Position numbers and translations under genes: made by a program
Part shown: in pieces, positions 9,252 to 17,671 of the stretch
How the letters are laid out: each line of letters begins with the position of its first letter
How positions within the stretch are numbered: position 1 is the stretch's first letter
Notes under the pieces: generated by a model
The model's input: only the letters and a program-made list of their open reading frames with translations
Told to the model about the DNA's origin: nothing
Database searches by the model: none
Source of the DNA: JBBQUN01 sp963717115
Lineage (GTDB): Bacteria > Actinomycetota > Acidimicrobiia > Acidimicrobiales > SZUA-35
Direction of reading: 5' to 3'
DNA length: 64,000 nucleotides
Assembly (NCBI GenBank): GCA_963717115.1
Contig: CAVQVO010000020.1
Location: 930,001 to 994,000 of the forward strand

Positions 9252-9615
9252 TCAGTCGTTGGCACAGTCGTCGAGTCCGAGGTTCGCGGCGATGGTGCCC
9301 GCTGGTGCCCAGGGGTCACCGTCGGTCTCGAAGAACCCGAGCCCTTGCGCTTCGGCCTCGTCGTTGGCTGCGTTGAAGGCTGTGAGCATGTCGTCGACGT
9401 CACCGGACATCTCCGATGGCGGTGAGAGGTCTGCAAGGTTGTCGCTGGTCTCCCGCGAGGTCGAGACGATGGCGTCGAGCGCGACTTGCAGTTCGTCCGG
9501 AGTTGGTGCTCCGCTGACGATCGGGCCAAGGATCTCGCCGATCCTGGCGTCGGCGCTGAGGCAGATCACGTTGGCCTGTTCGGTGAACTCGGCCTCGGTG
9601 AGAGTGAATCGCCCC
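9252..9615 (-). pseudogene. Remnant of a small, possibly exported protein
   Basis: The frame reads FTLTEAEFTEQANVICLSADAR and ends GLDDCAND, an acidic helical sequence with two cysteines like many actinobacterial lipoproteins, but no start codon or signal peptide precedes it in frame. Just upstream on the same strand (about 9846-9690) another frame has protein-like composition (DDPGVVASAAEVFGEVVERC) and overlaps the end of the kinase gene. Together they suggest a degraded or misread gene. Function is not recognisable. Confidence 0.4.
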
Positions 9616-9820
9616 GGGTCTCGTCGAGGCTGGTCGGAGTGAGCGTGTCCCGGGCACCGGGCCAGGTGCCGGCCCCTCTTGTGGTTGGACCAGGCTCGCG
9701 AGGGTCCGCTTCTCCGAGAGGAGGCCCCAATTGCGCCGTTCCAGCTCTTCATCCGGGCACCGCTCAACGACCTCGCCGAACACCTCGGCAGCCGAAGCAA
9801 CTACGCCGGGGTCATCGAAG

Positions 9821-11070
9821 TCAATTCGACCCACCGCAGCAAGCACCGACCGGGTCTGGGCCAGGGAAGATCGGGATCTCGAGCGTGAAGCGGGCGCCGC
9901 CGGCGGGAGAGGTCGAGATCGTCACGGTTCCGCCGGCAGCCGTCACTTCGGTATGAACGATGGCGAGGCCGAGTCCGGAGCCACCGCTCTGGCGTGAACG
10001 GCTCGGATCGCCGCGTTGGAACCTGCCGAAGATGCGCTCTCGGTCCGCTGGCTCGACTCCCGGTCCGTCGTCGTCGATGTGGAGCCGGACGTGAATCTCG
10101 GTGGCGCGTGCGGTGACGGTGACGGTGTCGCCGTGTCGGTGCGCGTTGGCCAGCAGGTTGCGAAGCGAGCGTGTGATGTCGGGAATGATCGCTCGTTCGG
10201 CTGCGCCGACGATGTCGAGCACTTCCCGGTTCGTGCATTCGGCCGCGACGATGTCCCCGAGCGTTGCGGTCGGGAGTGTGACGTGTTCGTCGAGGGTGGC
10301 GAGGGTCAGCAATTCGTCGGTCAGCGTTTCGAGGCGCGTGGTCTGGTCGATGACCTGGCGAGGAAGGCCGGCGAGATCGTCTGCGTGGCTCGCGGCGTGC
10401 TCTGCATCGGCGAGGAGCACCATCAGCGGGGTGCGGAGTTCGTGCGACGCGTCGGACACGAACTGACGGTGCCGTTCTTCGTGGTCCCGGAGTCGTTCGA
10501 GCATCTGATTGAGGGTGTGGATGAGTTCGGTGACCTCATCGTTGGCGTCGGGAACGGGGAGGAGCTCTGCGGAGCGGGCGCGGTAGATCGACTGCACCCG
10601 GCCGATCACGGCGGCGACAGGGGACAGGGCCCGATCGACGGCGAACCAGGTGAAACTCCCGACGAGCACCGCGCTGGCGGCGACCGCGATCCACAGCCCA
10701 CGACGGATGGCGGCCAAGTTGTCGTCGAGCCGACGGACATCGCTTCGACCGACCAGCCAAGACCGGATCGCCGCCGGCAGATGATGTCGCAACGATCTGC
10801 ACCGTGTGGTCCGGAGGATCGATCTCGGTCCCGGGCGGAACGACAACGACCTCGGATCCGTCGGACCAGATCTGGCGTGACACCGATGCCCCGTCGCCCA
10901 GGCGTTGTGCGACGGTCGCGATGCGGTCCTCGACCGTTGCCTCCACCGACGAACGAAGCGACCCGGCCATCAGGAGAAAGCCAACGGTCCCAACGACACT
11001 GAACAGGACCACCGCTGTCGACGTCGTCAGGACCGACGACGCGCCCCCGAAGCCCAAATCGCCGTCTCAC
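9821..11070 (-). CDS. OmpR-type sensor histidine kinase, split by two frameshifts
   Basis: Read across two +1 shifts (near 11040 and near 10780), a start at 11070 (GTGA overlapping the regulator stop) gives a membrane helix, a short outer domain, a second helix (AVAASAVLVGSFTWFAV), a HAMP linker, HisKA with FVSDASHELRTPL, and an HATPase with N box SLRNLLANAHRHG, DDDGPG and GSGLGLAIV. All catalytic motifs are intact, so the protein would be functional if the shifts are sequencing errors. It pairs with the adjacent regulator and faces away from the secreted-protein gene at 11878. Confidence 0.85.
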
Positions 11071-11722
11071 ACGACTCGGAACCCGACTCCGCGCACGGTC
11101 TCGATGCGCTCCGACCCGAGCTTCTTTCGCAGCCGATTCAGGTACACGTCGACAGCGCCAGGATCACCGTCGAAGTCGAGACCCCACACCCCGCGCAGGA
11201 GTTCGGCACGCGCCACCACCCCCGGGCTTTCCAGCAGCAGCGCGAGAAGGACCTCGGCCTCTCTTACTGGTCAACTCGACGTCGCGGTCGCCGATGGCGC
11301 ATCGCCGTGAGTCGAGGTCGAACGACATGTCGCCGCACGTCAGCACGTTCACGGGCGAGCCGGCGGCACGGCGGACGAGCGCCCGCAGCCGGGCGGCAAG
11401 GAGTTCGATGCTGACGGGCTTGGTCATGAAGTCATCGGCGCCGAGGTCGAGAAGATCGATTTGGTCGTAGTCGCCGCTCTTGGCCGTGAGCACCAGGATC
11501 GGAACGGTCGAGCCTCTTGCCCGGATCGCTTCGCACACCTGATAACCGGACAGGACAGGCAGGAGGAGATCGAGCAGTACGACATCGAAGGCCCCCTCCG
11601 CTTCTGCCCACACTCCGTCCATGCCGTTGTCGAAGCATTCGACCGACGCACCCCACTCCGGCGAGACCTCGCACCAGCACTCGCTGGACCTCGGGCTCGT
11701 CTTCGATGACCAGAACTCGCAC
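11067..11722 (-). CDS. OmpR/PhoB-family response regulator, split by two frameshifts
   Basis: Starting at GTG 11722 (VRVLVIEDEPEVQRVL), the receiver is interrupted near 11650, continues in another frame with DVVLLDLLLPVLSGYQV (phospho-Asp) and VLTAKS, and shifts again near 11262 into the winged helix that ends RLRKKLGSERIETVRGVGFRVV. Both shifts equal one extra base. Every diagnostic motif of the family is present, so sequencing error is at least as likely as gene decay. It overlaps its kinase by a GTGA junction. Confidence 0.85.
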
Positions 11723-11877
11723 GAAGACCAAGGTACCGACGGATCGACTCACGGGTGCTGTCACGCCAAGGCGCCCGTTCAGATGCCATACAGGTCTGTT
11801 CGGAGATCATTCACCTCGCGAGGCGCAATCTGGCGACCAGGCCACCAACGAGGTGGCCACGAAGAAGGGAATCACCA

Positions 11878-12312
11878 ATGAACAAGCTCGGAATCATCGG
11901 CGTCAGCCTCGTCGCCGCCGCCAGCATGGGAGGCGGGATGCTGCTCACGGGCGCGGCATCGGCCTCGTCGACCAGCGAGATCGGTCCGGTGCAAGCCGAT
12001 CCCGCAAGCGCTGCTCCAGGACAGTGTGTGCGCACGGACTCGGCCATGGCGGAGATGCCCGAAGGCGGGATCGCCATCGCTGACGTCGGCGAGCCGGTCG
12101 CCAGCTTCGAGATGGACCCCGGCTCCACCTGGCATTCGGTGTCCATCGATGCCGACGGCAACATCACCACAGAACGAGGCACCGACTCCGACATGCCGAC
12201 AGCCGGCGACGCCACCCACAGCGCGAGCGCCTTCTCGGACTCCTCGAACGGAACAGGCATGATCGTCATCCCTGAGTCCGACATCCACGTCGGCGGGCCG
12301 TGCAACCCATAG
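11878..12312 (+). CDS. Small exported protein of unknown function
   Basis: 144 residues. The N-terminus MNKLGIIGVSLVAAASMGGG...TGAASA is a typical Sec signal peptide with a likely cut after ASA. The mature part is acidic, has two cysteines (QCVR near its start and GPCNP at the end) that could form a disulfide, and no recognisable domain. GAAGGGA at 11864-11870 is a good ribosome binding site. It is divergent from the OmpR-type two-component genes and is therefore a candidate target of that system. Confidence 0.65.
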   Translation: MNKLGIIGVSLVAAASMGGGMLLTGAASASSTSEIGPVQADPASAAPGQCVRTDSAMAEMPEGGIAIADVGEPVASFEMDPGSTWHSVSIDADGNITTERGTDSDMPTAGDATHSASAFSDSSNGTGMIVIPESDIHVGGPCNP

Positions 12313-12457
12313 CCCACTCCATGGGGGGTCGACACGTTCGGTTCGGACTCGGTCTTTGCGCGGAACGCCGAACTCGCCGACCTGCTCCGTTCGACGTTGA
12401 TCGACAACGGAGCGTGCGGTTTCCCGGTGGCACCTCGAGCTCGTTGCAGGGTGACCT

Positions 12458-12720
12458 CTACGAGCCGTTCTCGGGTCTTGCGAGGAGGACGACGAGTCCG
12501 TGGACGGCGATACCGAGGCTCCAACCGATGACGGCCCAGACCGACCACCAAGCCGACCACTGACCGGCGATGCCGGCAGAAAGGTTCAGGGAAGGTTCAC
12601 AGCGAAGATGAGCACCATCGTTGCAGCGAACACGCCGGCGTGGGCCTGGAAGGCACGAATTTGGTGCGGGTAGTCGTTGGTCGAAGGACTTCTCGAACGA
12701 TTGAGCAGCTCGCCGCACGC
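12458..12720 (-). pseudogene. 2TM-domain protein, frameshifted
   Basis: Two membrane hairpin halves lie in different frames: RAFQAHAGVFAATMVLIFAV followed by a stop, then GQWSAWWSVWAVIGWSLGIA ending near LLARPENGS. The pair matches the pattern of the 2TM domain, a small two-helix module found alone or fused to transporters and kinases. A single-base change near 12600 would rejoin the frames. The N-terminal part and start are not clear. This is the last recognisable gene before the left island repeat. Confidence 0.5.
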
Positions 12721-12987
12721 GGAGCGATTCGTCCTGGAGGGCGGGTATTCCTGGCCGTGTTCGATGCTCGCCGGCTGACCCGCTCCCTCGAGGGTCGTCA
12801 TCCAGTTCGACGTCGACATCGATGTGGGCGACCCGCTCTGGCCCGCCCCCGACGACATCGCTGTTCCTCGTCTGCTCCGGCACGCCGATCCAGTTCGACG
12901 AGCTCCTCGCCGCTGTCATGACCTTGGCCGATCCGCTGCTCGGTCGAGCTCCCGATGGCAGTCGAGAGTTCGAGCGATACCAAGAGC

Positions 12988-13025
12988 CCAAGAAGCAGAA
13001 TCCACAGGCAGATGACCTGGGGAAA
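12988..13025. repeat. Left copy of a 38-bp direct repeat flanking the island
   Basis: This segment matches 28415-28452 at 33 of 38 positions in the same orientation. The right copy is the terminator of tRNA-Leu, so the left copy looks like a duplicated integration-site flank or a decayed attL. It lies 14 bp outside the IS3-family element. Confidence 0.6.
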
Positions 13026-13057
13026 GGGTCTACCGCGTCTGGTGGTGACAGGTTGGT

Positions 13058-13933
13058 TCAGGCAGCGGCTGCTGTCTGAGGGGTCATGATCATCTCGTAT
13101 TCGTTGGGGGTCAATCGGCCGAGGGCGGCTTGTCGTCGTCGGTGGTGGTAGGTGCGTTCGATCCAGGTCACGATGGCGACGCGGAGTTCGTCTCGGGTGG
13201 CCCACCGTTGGCGGTCGAGGACGTTCTTTTGCAGCAGCGAGAAGAACGATTCCATGGCGGCGTTGTCACCCGCGGTGCCGACGTTGCCCATGGAGCCGAC
13301 CATCCGGTGCCGGGCGAGGCAGCGGTGGACCTTCCGGGCGCGGAACTGGCTGCCCCGGTCGGTGTGGAACACACAGCCGGCGACATCACCTCGGCGAGCG
13401 ACTGCGGTCTCGAGGGCGGCGACCACCAGCCGGGCTTTCATCCGGTCGGAGATGGCCCACCCGACGATCCGGTTCGACCACAGATCTTTGATCGCGCAGA
13501 CATACAGCTTCCCTTCGGCGGTGCGGTGCTCGGTCAAGTCGGCGAGCCACACCTGGTTCGGGCCGGCGGCGGCGAACTGTCGGCGGACGAGGTCGTCATG
13601 GGCCGCTGTCGCCGGGGCGCCGGCCTTGCGGTTGCGGCGGGGTTTGCCGAAACGGCACCACCAGCCGTTCTCGCTGGCGATACGCCACACCGTCCGATCT
13701 GAGGCATCCCAACCGGCGGCTCGGACCTCGTCAGCGAGGAATCGGTAGCCGAACTCTGGGTCATCGCGGTGGGCGTCGAAGATCGCGTTCGTCAGCCACG
13801 CCTCGTCGAGTTCAGCGTCGGTGAACGGCAGATCTTTCCAGCGGTAGTACTGCTGGCGACACAGCTTGAGGACCCGGCACGTCACCGCGACGGGCACACC
13901 GTCTTCGGCGAGTTCGCGGACGACCGGGAACAT
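13058..13933 (-). CDS. IS3-family transposase orfB (DDE integrase core)
   Basis: 291 residues from ATG at 13933. The N-terminal HTH_21-like part (TCRVLKLCRQQYYRW) is followed by the rve integrase core with the DDE triad: D in VWLADLTEH, D in FHTDRGSQF and E in NAAMESFFSLLQ. In intact IS3 elements the catalytic protein is an OrfAB fusion made by -1 frameshifting at the orfA end; that fusion is impossible here because an IS110 element separates the two genes. It is thus probably inactive although the catalytic residues are intact. Confidence 0.92.
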   Translation of the reverse strand: MFPVVRELAEDGVPVAVTCRVLKLCRQQYYRWKDLPFTDAELDEAWLTNAIFDAHRDDPEFGYRFLADEVRAAGWDASDRTVWRIASENGWWCRFGKPRRNRKAGAPATAAHDDLVRRQFAAAGPNQVWLADLTEHRTAEGKLYVCAIKDLWSNRIVGWAISDRMKARLVVAALETAVARRGDVAGCVFHTDRGSQFRARKVHRCLARHRMVGSMGNVGTAGDNAAMESFFSLLQKNVLDRQRWATRDELRVAIVTWIERTYHHRRRQAALGRLTPNEYEMIMTPQTAAAA

Positions 13934-13939
13934 CTGTAA

Positions 13940-14206
13940 TGGGCGGTGGCTGGCCCGTGGCTGGCTGAAAGGCTGGGCTTCAGCCGGCGCGTGTGACTCC
14001 GGGTATATCCGACCCTTCGTCAGAAGGTGTCTTGAAAATGACGTGTCCACGCGCTGGCTGCGGCCCCGCCCTTCTGCGCAGATGTCCTGATTAGAAGCTT
14101 GTCCGCCATGCCGGTTCCCGGCGTGGTGTGACCCATTACAGATTTGATCTCTGAGCGACCCCACGGGCAGGACCGATAGCAATCCGTCGTTTCTGAAGGA
14201 GTCCCC
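13940..14206 (+). ncRNA. Candidate IS110 bridge RNA region
   Basis: IS110-group elements encode their bridge RNA in the non-coding end upstream of the transposase; this element has about 270 bp there. A strong hairpin is visible at 14106-14126 (CCATGCCGG, loop TTC, CCGGCGTGG). No target- or donor-binding loops were assigned, so only the location and one stem are supported. Confidence 0.35.
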
Positions 14207-15256
14207 ATGCCCATCGTCGCAGACCAATTCGACCACGTTGTCGGGGTCGATACTCACGCCCGATCGCACACCTACTGCATCATTGCCTGCCGCACAGGCG
14301 CCGTCATCGACACGGCCGCCTTCCCGACTACCAAACCTGGCCTTGCCCGGGCGATTACCTGGATCCGGCGCCGAGCGACCGGTGAAGTGCTCGCAGCTGT
14401 TGAAGGGACCTCGTCCTACGGCGCTTCGGTCACGACCATGCTCATCGACGCTGGTATCGAAGTCGCAGAGGTCCGACCAGCACCGAAAGCGGCACAAGCG
14501 ACCTCCGGCAAATCCGACACGATCGACGCTGAGACGGCGGCACGCAGCGTGCTGGGCAAGAGCATCGAACGGTTGGCACAGCCACGCAGCGCCGGCGTTC
14601 GAGGAACGCTTCGAGTCCTCCTCGCTGCCCGTTCGCTCATGGATCAACAACGCACCGCCAACCGAAACGCGTTGAACGCTCTGGTTCGCACGACCGATCT
14701 CGACGTCGATGCCCGCCGTCCACTCACCAACGCTCAGATCCGCGAGATCGCTGCATGGAGAATCGGTCGACAAGAAGCCCTCACCCCGCTCGGCATCGTC
14801 CGGCAAGAAGCGCGCCGACTCGCCCAGACCGTCATCGAGCAGACTGGACTACTGGCACAAAACAACCGGCAACTCGAGGAGCTCGCCAACGCCACCGCTC
14901 CCGGGCTTCAGAACCATCAAGGGATCGGACCCGTCACCGCTGCCATCCTGATCTGCGCCTACTCACACAAAGGCCGCGTCCGATCCGAAGCAGCATTCGC
15001 AGCACTGGGTGGTGTCGCCCCGCTCCCCGCATCCTCAGGCAACACCACAAGACATCGGCTCTCCCGGTCAGGCGACCGTCAACTCAACCGGGCATTCGAC
15101 ATCATCGTACGAACCAGAATGAGCTGCGACGACGAAACCAAGGCGTACGTCAACAGGCGCCGCGCCGAAGGTCGAACCAACCGAGAAATCCGGCGCTGCC
15201 TCAAGCGATTCGTCGCACGAGCCACCTACCGCCAACTCGAAGCCGTCATGACTTGA
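14207..15256 (+). CDS. IS110-family transposase (DEDD)
   Basis: 349 residues. The RuvC-like DEDD domain is visible at the N-terminus: D in VVGVDTHARSH, E in LAAVEGTSSYG, and the D pair in GKSDTIDAETAA. The C-terminal Transposase_20 part carries GIGPVTAAILI and the serine region LPASSGNTTRH. GAAGGAG upstream is a good ribosome binding site. The gene looks intact, and the element therefore may be active. It reads opposite to the IS3 genes it separates. Confidence 0.95.
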   Translation: MPIVADQFDHVVGVDTHARSHTYCIIACRTGAVIDTAAFPTTKPGLARAITWIRRRATGEVLAAVEGTSSYGASVTTMLIDAGIEVAEVRPAPKAAQATSGKSDTIDAETAARSVLGKSIERLAQPRSAGVRGTLRVLLAARSLMDQQRTANRNALNALVRTTDLDVDARRPLTNAQIREIAAWRIGRQEALTPLGIVRQEARRLAQTVIEQTGLLAQNNRQLEELANATAPGLQNHQGIGPVTAAILICAYSHKGRVRSEAAFAALGGVAPLPASSGNTTRHRLSRSGDRQLNRAFDIIVRTRMSCDDETKAYVNRRRAEGRTNREIRRCLKRFVARATYRQLEAVMT

Positions 15257-15273
15257 CGCAACCCATAGAAGCG

Positions 15274-15567
15274 TCATTTTGGGCGGAGGTTCGCCTGGGA
15301 CAAAGACGCAGATGCTCGTCGCAGCACTTCGTTCTCTTGTTCGAGCAGCCGGATCCGTTTCCTTGCTTCACGCAGCTCGGTCAGCTCGTCGCTGGTTGGT
15401 CCTGGCTTGTCGCCTCGGTCTCTGGCGGCCTGGGCGAGCCAGTTCCCCAGACACGATTCGGTGATCCCGAAATCGGCGGCGATGTCTTTGATCCGGACAC
15501 CGTCCTCGCGATTCACCGCCACCCGGACGACCTCGTCACGGAACTCCTTGGGATAGGGCTTGGGCAT
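15274..15567 (-). CDS. IS3-family orfA (helix-turn-helix, leucine zipper)
   Basis: 97 residues from ATG at 15567 (MPKPYPKEFRDEVVRVAV), preceded by AGAGGAT. An HTH domain (IKDIAADFGITESCLGNWL) is followed by a coiled coil (RKRIRLLEQENEVLRRA) and the usual LSQANL end. It stops in the AAAATGA motif where normal IS3 elements slip into orfB. Here the IS110 element follows directly, so this copy can make only OrfA, which in IS3 elements can act as a repressor of transposition. Confidence 0.9.
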   Translation of the reverse strand: MPKPYPKEFRDEVVRVAVNREDGVRIKDIAADFGITESCLGNWLAQAARDRGDKPGPTSDELTELREARKRIRLLEQENEVLRRASASLSQANLRPK

Positions 15568-15748
15568 GGTCAACATCCTCTCTCGTGGCACCTCTCAGCA
15601 CCACAACTCAGATGTCACCCCCAACCGCGGCAGACCCCACCCATAATCGCGACCCAGAACGCTCCGGTCCGCGCTGCACCGCCGGCGCTACGAGCGACCC
15701 GACCGCTTGGTATCGCACGCTCGTAGTACTGCCGCCGGTGTTGCGTGT

Positions 15749-15992
15749 TCAGGCGGTCTTGGGAGTTTGTTCGAGTTCGCGGTCGACGAGCGCGGCGGAT
15801 CCACGCCGACACTGACCGGTCATCGGCGTCGGCGGCGTCGCGGATCTTGGCGAGCGTCTCGGGCGGGAACCTCACCGGGACGGGCTCGGACAGTTTCGCG
15901 GTGCGGCGCCGGGCAGGTCCTTGGGGTGCCTGGTTGTCGGGGTCGGCATAGAAGTCGTGTTCTTCTTGTCGGGTCATCTTCTTGGCGGTCAT
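15749..15992 (-). CDS. BrnA-like ribbon-helix-helix antitoxin, one frameshift
   Basis: Read with one extra base removed near 15789, the gene encodes about 80 residues: a charged N-terminus (MTAKKMTRQEEHDFYADPD) and a ribbon-helix-helix domain (PVPVRFPPETLAKIRDAAD, then RSVSAWIRRA, continuing VDRELEQTPKTA). Without the correction the frame runs on into unrelated sequence. It overlaps the upstream gene by ATGA, the usual arrangement of a toxin-first BrnTA-type module. RHH antitoxins bind their own promoter; a palindrome lies upstream of the pair. Confidence 0.65.
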
Positions 15993-16294
15993 CGGTCCTC
16001 CTTGTATCGGTCAGCGAGGTGCTTGGCGGCGACGTAGCAGCCGATCGGTCGGCATCTTGTCGGGTCATCGTGGTCGGACGGGGCGAGCGGCACCATCAAC
16101 ACCTGACCGGCGATCTCGGCGACCATCAGCCAGTGCGCTGGTGGTTTGGCCGGGTAGAACAGCGGGTCGGAGTTCCAGATCTCGTAGATGTCCTCGATGC
16201 CGTAGGGGTCGTGTTTGAACAGGTGGGCGGCTTGTCGGTCGATCTCGAACGGGTCAGCGTCGTCCAACCGGTCGAGATCGATCAACTCACCCAC
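15989..16294 (-). CDS. Putative BrnT-like toxin
   Basis: 101 residues from GTG at 16294. The pattern FEIDRQAAHLFKHDPYGIED, a central strand pair (HWLMVAEIAGQVLMV) and a final RPIGCYVAAKHLADRYKED resembles the BrnT ribonuclease fold, whose ends read like RxISARxAxxxExxxYEE. The similarity is distant and the catalytic set is not identifiable. Immediate overlap with an RHH protein supports a toxin-antitoxin module. It lies 39 bp after the tyrosine recombinase gene on the same strand and may stabilise the island. Confidence 0.55.
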   Translation of the reverse strand: MGELIDLDRLDDADPFEIDRQAAHLFKHDPYGIEDIYEIWNSDPLFYPAKPPAHWLMVAEIAGQVLMVPLAPSDHDDPTRCRPIGCYVAAKHLADRYKEDR

Positions 16295-16302
16295 ACCGAG
16301 GA

Positions 16303-16313
16303 TTGTATTACAA
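16303..16313 (-). promoter_or_regulatory. Palindrome and possible -10 box upstream of the toxin-antitoxin pair
   Basis: TTGTA-T-TACAA is a perfect inverted repeat 8 bp before the GTG start. On the minus strand it contains TACAAT, a good -10 hexamer, so the transcript may start at or very near the start codon, and the antitoxin could repress by binding here. Confidence 0.4.
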
Positions 16314-16333
16314 ACGGATACGAACGTCGAGGT

Positions 16334-17269
16334 TCAGCCTGGCCGGGTGGCTCCGGCGATGAAGGTCGAGACGACGTAGGTGGCGTGCCGGTCGAGGCTC
16401 CGCCGGGCCCGGTCGTAGCGCATCGTCGTTCCGGGATCGGCGTGGCTGGCGGCTTCTTGGACGTCGCGTAGCGTGACGCCGGCGTCAAGTGCGGCGGTGA
16501 TGAACGAGTGCCGCAGCGAGTGGGGCGAGATCTTCTTGTCGATCCCTGCTCTCTTCGTCAGCCGTTTCACCATCCGGTCCGCGCAGTAGCGGTCCATCCG
16601 GCCGCCTTCGACGCCGAGGAAGATCGGGCCCATGGTCAGCTCCCCGATGTAGAGGTCGAGGGCCCGACCGGTCCGTGGCGCGAGCGGGACGATCACGTGC
16701 TTGCCGCCTTTGCGCACGATCGCCAGCGTCCGGTGGCCTCGCTCGGTCGACAGATCGTCGATGTCAGCGTTGAGTGCTTCGGAGATCCGCAGACCGTTCA
16801 ACGCCAGCAGCGTGATGAGCGCGCCGTCGCGTAGGTCGCCGAGGCCGGCCTGAACGAGGAGCGCGCCGAGTTCGTTGCGATCCAGCCCGAGCGTGCGCGA
16901 CTCCTCAGGCACCTTCGGCCGCCGGATGTTCGCTGCGGGGTTCTTGGTGACGATGTCTTCGATCTGGCAGTACTTGTAGAACGACGACAGCGTCGACAAC
17001 CGGCGAGCGATCGTCGACGGCATCCGGCCTTCTTGTTCCATCCATCGACCGAACAACTCAAGGTGGGCTCGTTTGACGTTGAGCAGGTTCAGGTCGCGCT
17101 CGTGGCACCACTCGGCGAAGATCCGCAGATCGGTGGTGTAGCTGACTCGGGTGCTGCCGGAGTAGCCGGCAAGGAACGCAGCGACGGCGACTCGTTCGGA
17201 GACGAGGAGTGGATCGTCTGGTCGGACGATCTCGACAGGTAGGACATTGGTGGTGTGGTTGTAGGCCAT
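16334..17269 (-). CDS. Tyrosine recombinase/integrase (XerC/D-like)
   Basis: 311 residues from ATG at 17269, with an ideal AAGGAG site. The N-terminal SAM-like domain (residues about 35-120) is followed by the catalytic domain with Arg in LNGLRISEALN, a beta-hairpin Lys in VRKGGKHVIVPL, HSLRH, the second His in ASHADPGTT and the nucleophile Tyr in MRYDRAR. The C-terminus SLDRHATYVVSTFIAG is a form common in actinobacterial integrases. It lacks the extra helix block that marks integron IntI. It is divergent from the modules to its right, across a putative attachment site. Confidence 0.93.
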   Translation of the reverse strand: MAYNHTTNVLPVEIVRPDDPLLVSERVAVAAFLAGYSGSTRVSYTTDLRIFAEWCHERDLNLLNVKRAHLELFGRWMEQEGRMPSTIARRLSTLSSFYKYCQIEDIVTKNPAANIRRPKVPEESRTLGLDRNELGALLVQAGLGDLRDGALITLLALNGLRISEALNADIDDLSTERGHRTLAIVRKGGKHVIVPLAPRTGRALDLYIGELTMGPIFLGVEGGRMDRYCADRMVKRLTKRAGIDKKISPHSLRHSFITAALDAGVTLRDVQEAASHADPGTTMRYDRARRSLDRHATYVVSTFIAGATRPG

Positions 17270-17274
17270 GACGG

Positions 17275-17385
17275 CCTCCTTGGTGACCCAGCCTCCCGAG
17301 GAGACGGGATCAACGCTCGCACCGAGCCCTCGGACCCATCCAGACCCCGTCGACGCATCGGGGTTATCGAGTGCCGCCGGAAGGG
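17275..17385 (+). other. Putative attI-like recombination site
   Basis: Between the recombinase start and the first module lies GTTATCGAGTG at 17363-17373 followed by CGGAAGGG at 17378-17385. The same two blocks recur at 19359-19369 and 19385-19392, beside the second cassette junction, and GTTAT recurs at 18669. The position next to the integrase gene is what an integron attI would occupy. Recombination itself is inference. The remaining bases to 17671 show no gene. Confidence 0.4.
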
Positions 17386-17671
17386 CCGAAGTAGGGCACC
17401 TCGCCAGTGTTCGCTTACGTGATTCCGTGGCGCGGATATCGAGCACTTCCGCAATGGACTCATCCCTCGCCGCGAGTGACAGCGAGCCGTGATCCTGTCG
17501 GTCTGTGTCGGCAATTCTTCTGGCCTGGCGCTCGTCGAGGTGGGACACTCGACCGTATGGGAGTTCCCGGTTTCATAGTGCAGCTGTTTCGTCAGGCCCC
17601 CAGCAAACGGCAGTTGGCGCGATCGCTTGCACTCGGTGGCAAGGGTGGAAATCGGACGATCTCGTCGGGCG

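Larger units (their letters stand above)
13934..15273 (+). mobile_element. IS110-family insertion sequence inside the IS3 element
   Basis: About 1.34 kb lying between the orfB start codon (13931-13933) and the orfA stop codon (15274-15276) of the IS3 element. It has a long 5' non-coding end (about 270 bp), one DEDD transposase gene, and only 17 bp after the stop. Absence of long terminal repeats and of a target duplication fits the IS110 mechanism, which is guided by a bridge RNA. Ends are inferred from the IS3 reading frames and may be off by a few bases. Confidence 0.75.
13040..15623 (-). mobile_element. IS3-family insertion sequence, itself interrupted by an IS110-family element
   Basis: Terminal repeats match at 10 of 11 positions: TGGTGGTGACA at 13040-13050 and the complement of TGTCACCCCCA at 15613-15623. 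orfA lies at the right end and orfB at the left, both on the minus strand, which is the normal IS3 order. Without the inserted IS110 element the unit would be about 1.25 kb, normal for IS3. No 3-4 bp target duplication is evident at these ends, so the element is old or rearranged, or the ends are misplaced by a few bases. Confidence 0.8.

Noticed and set aside
16334..17269. Calling the recombinase IntI and the region a classical integron
   Set aside because: The IntI-specific insert is absent, and the sites have GTTAT rather than GTTRRRY, so only an integron-like label is justified.
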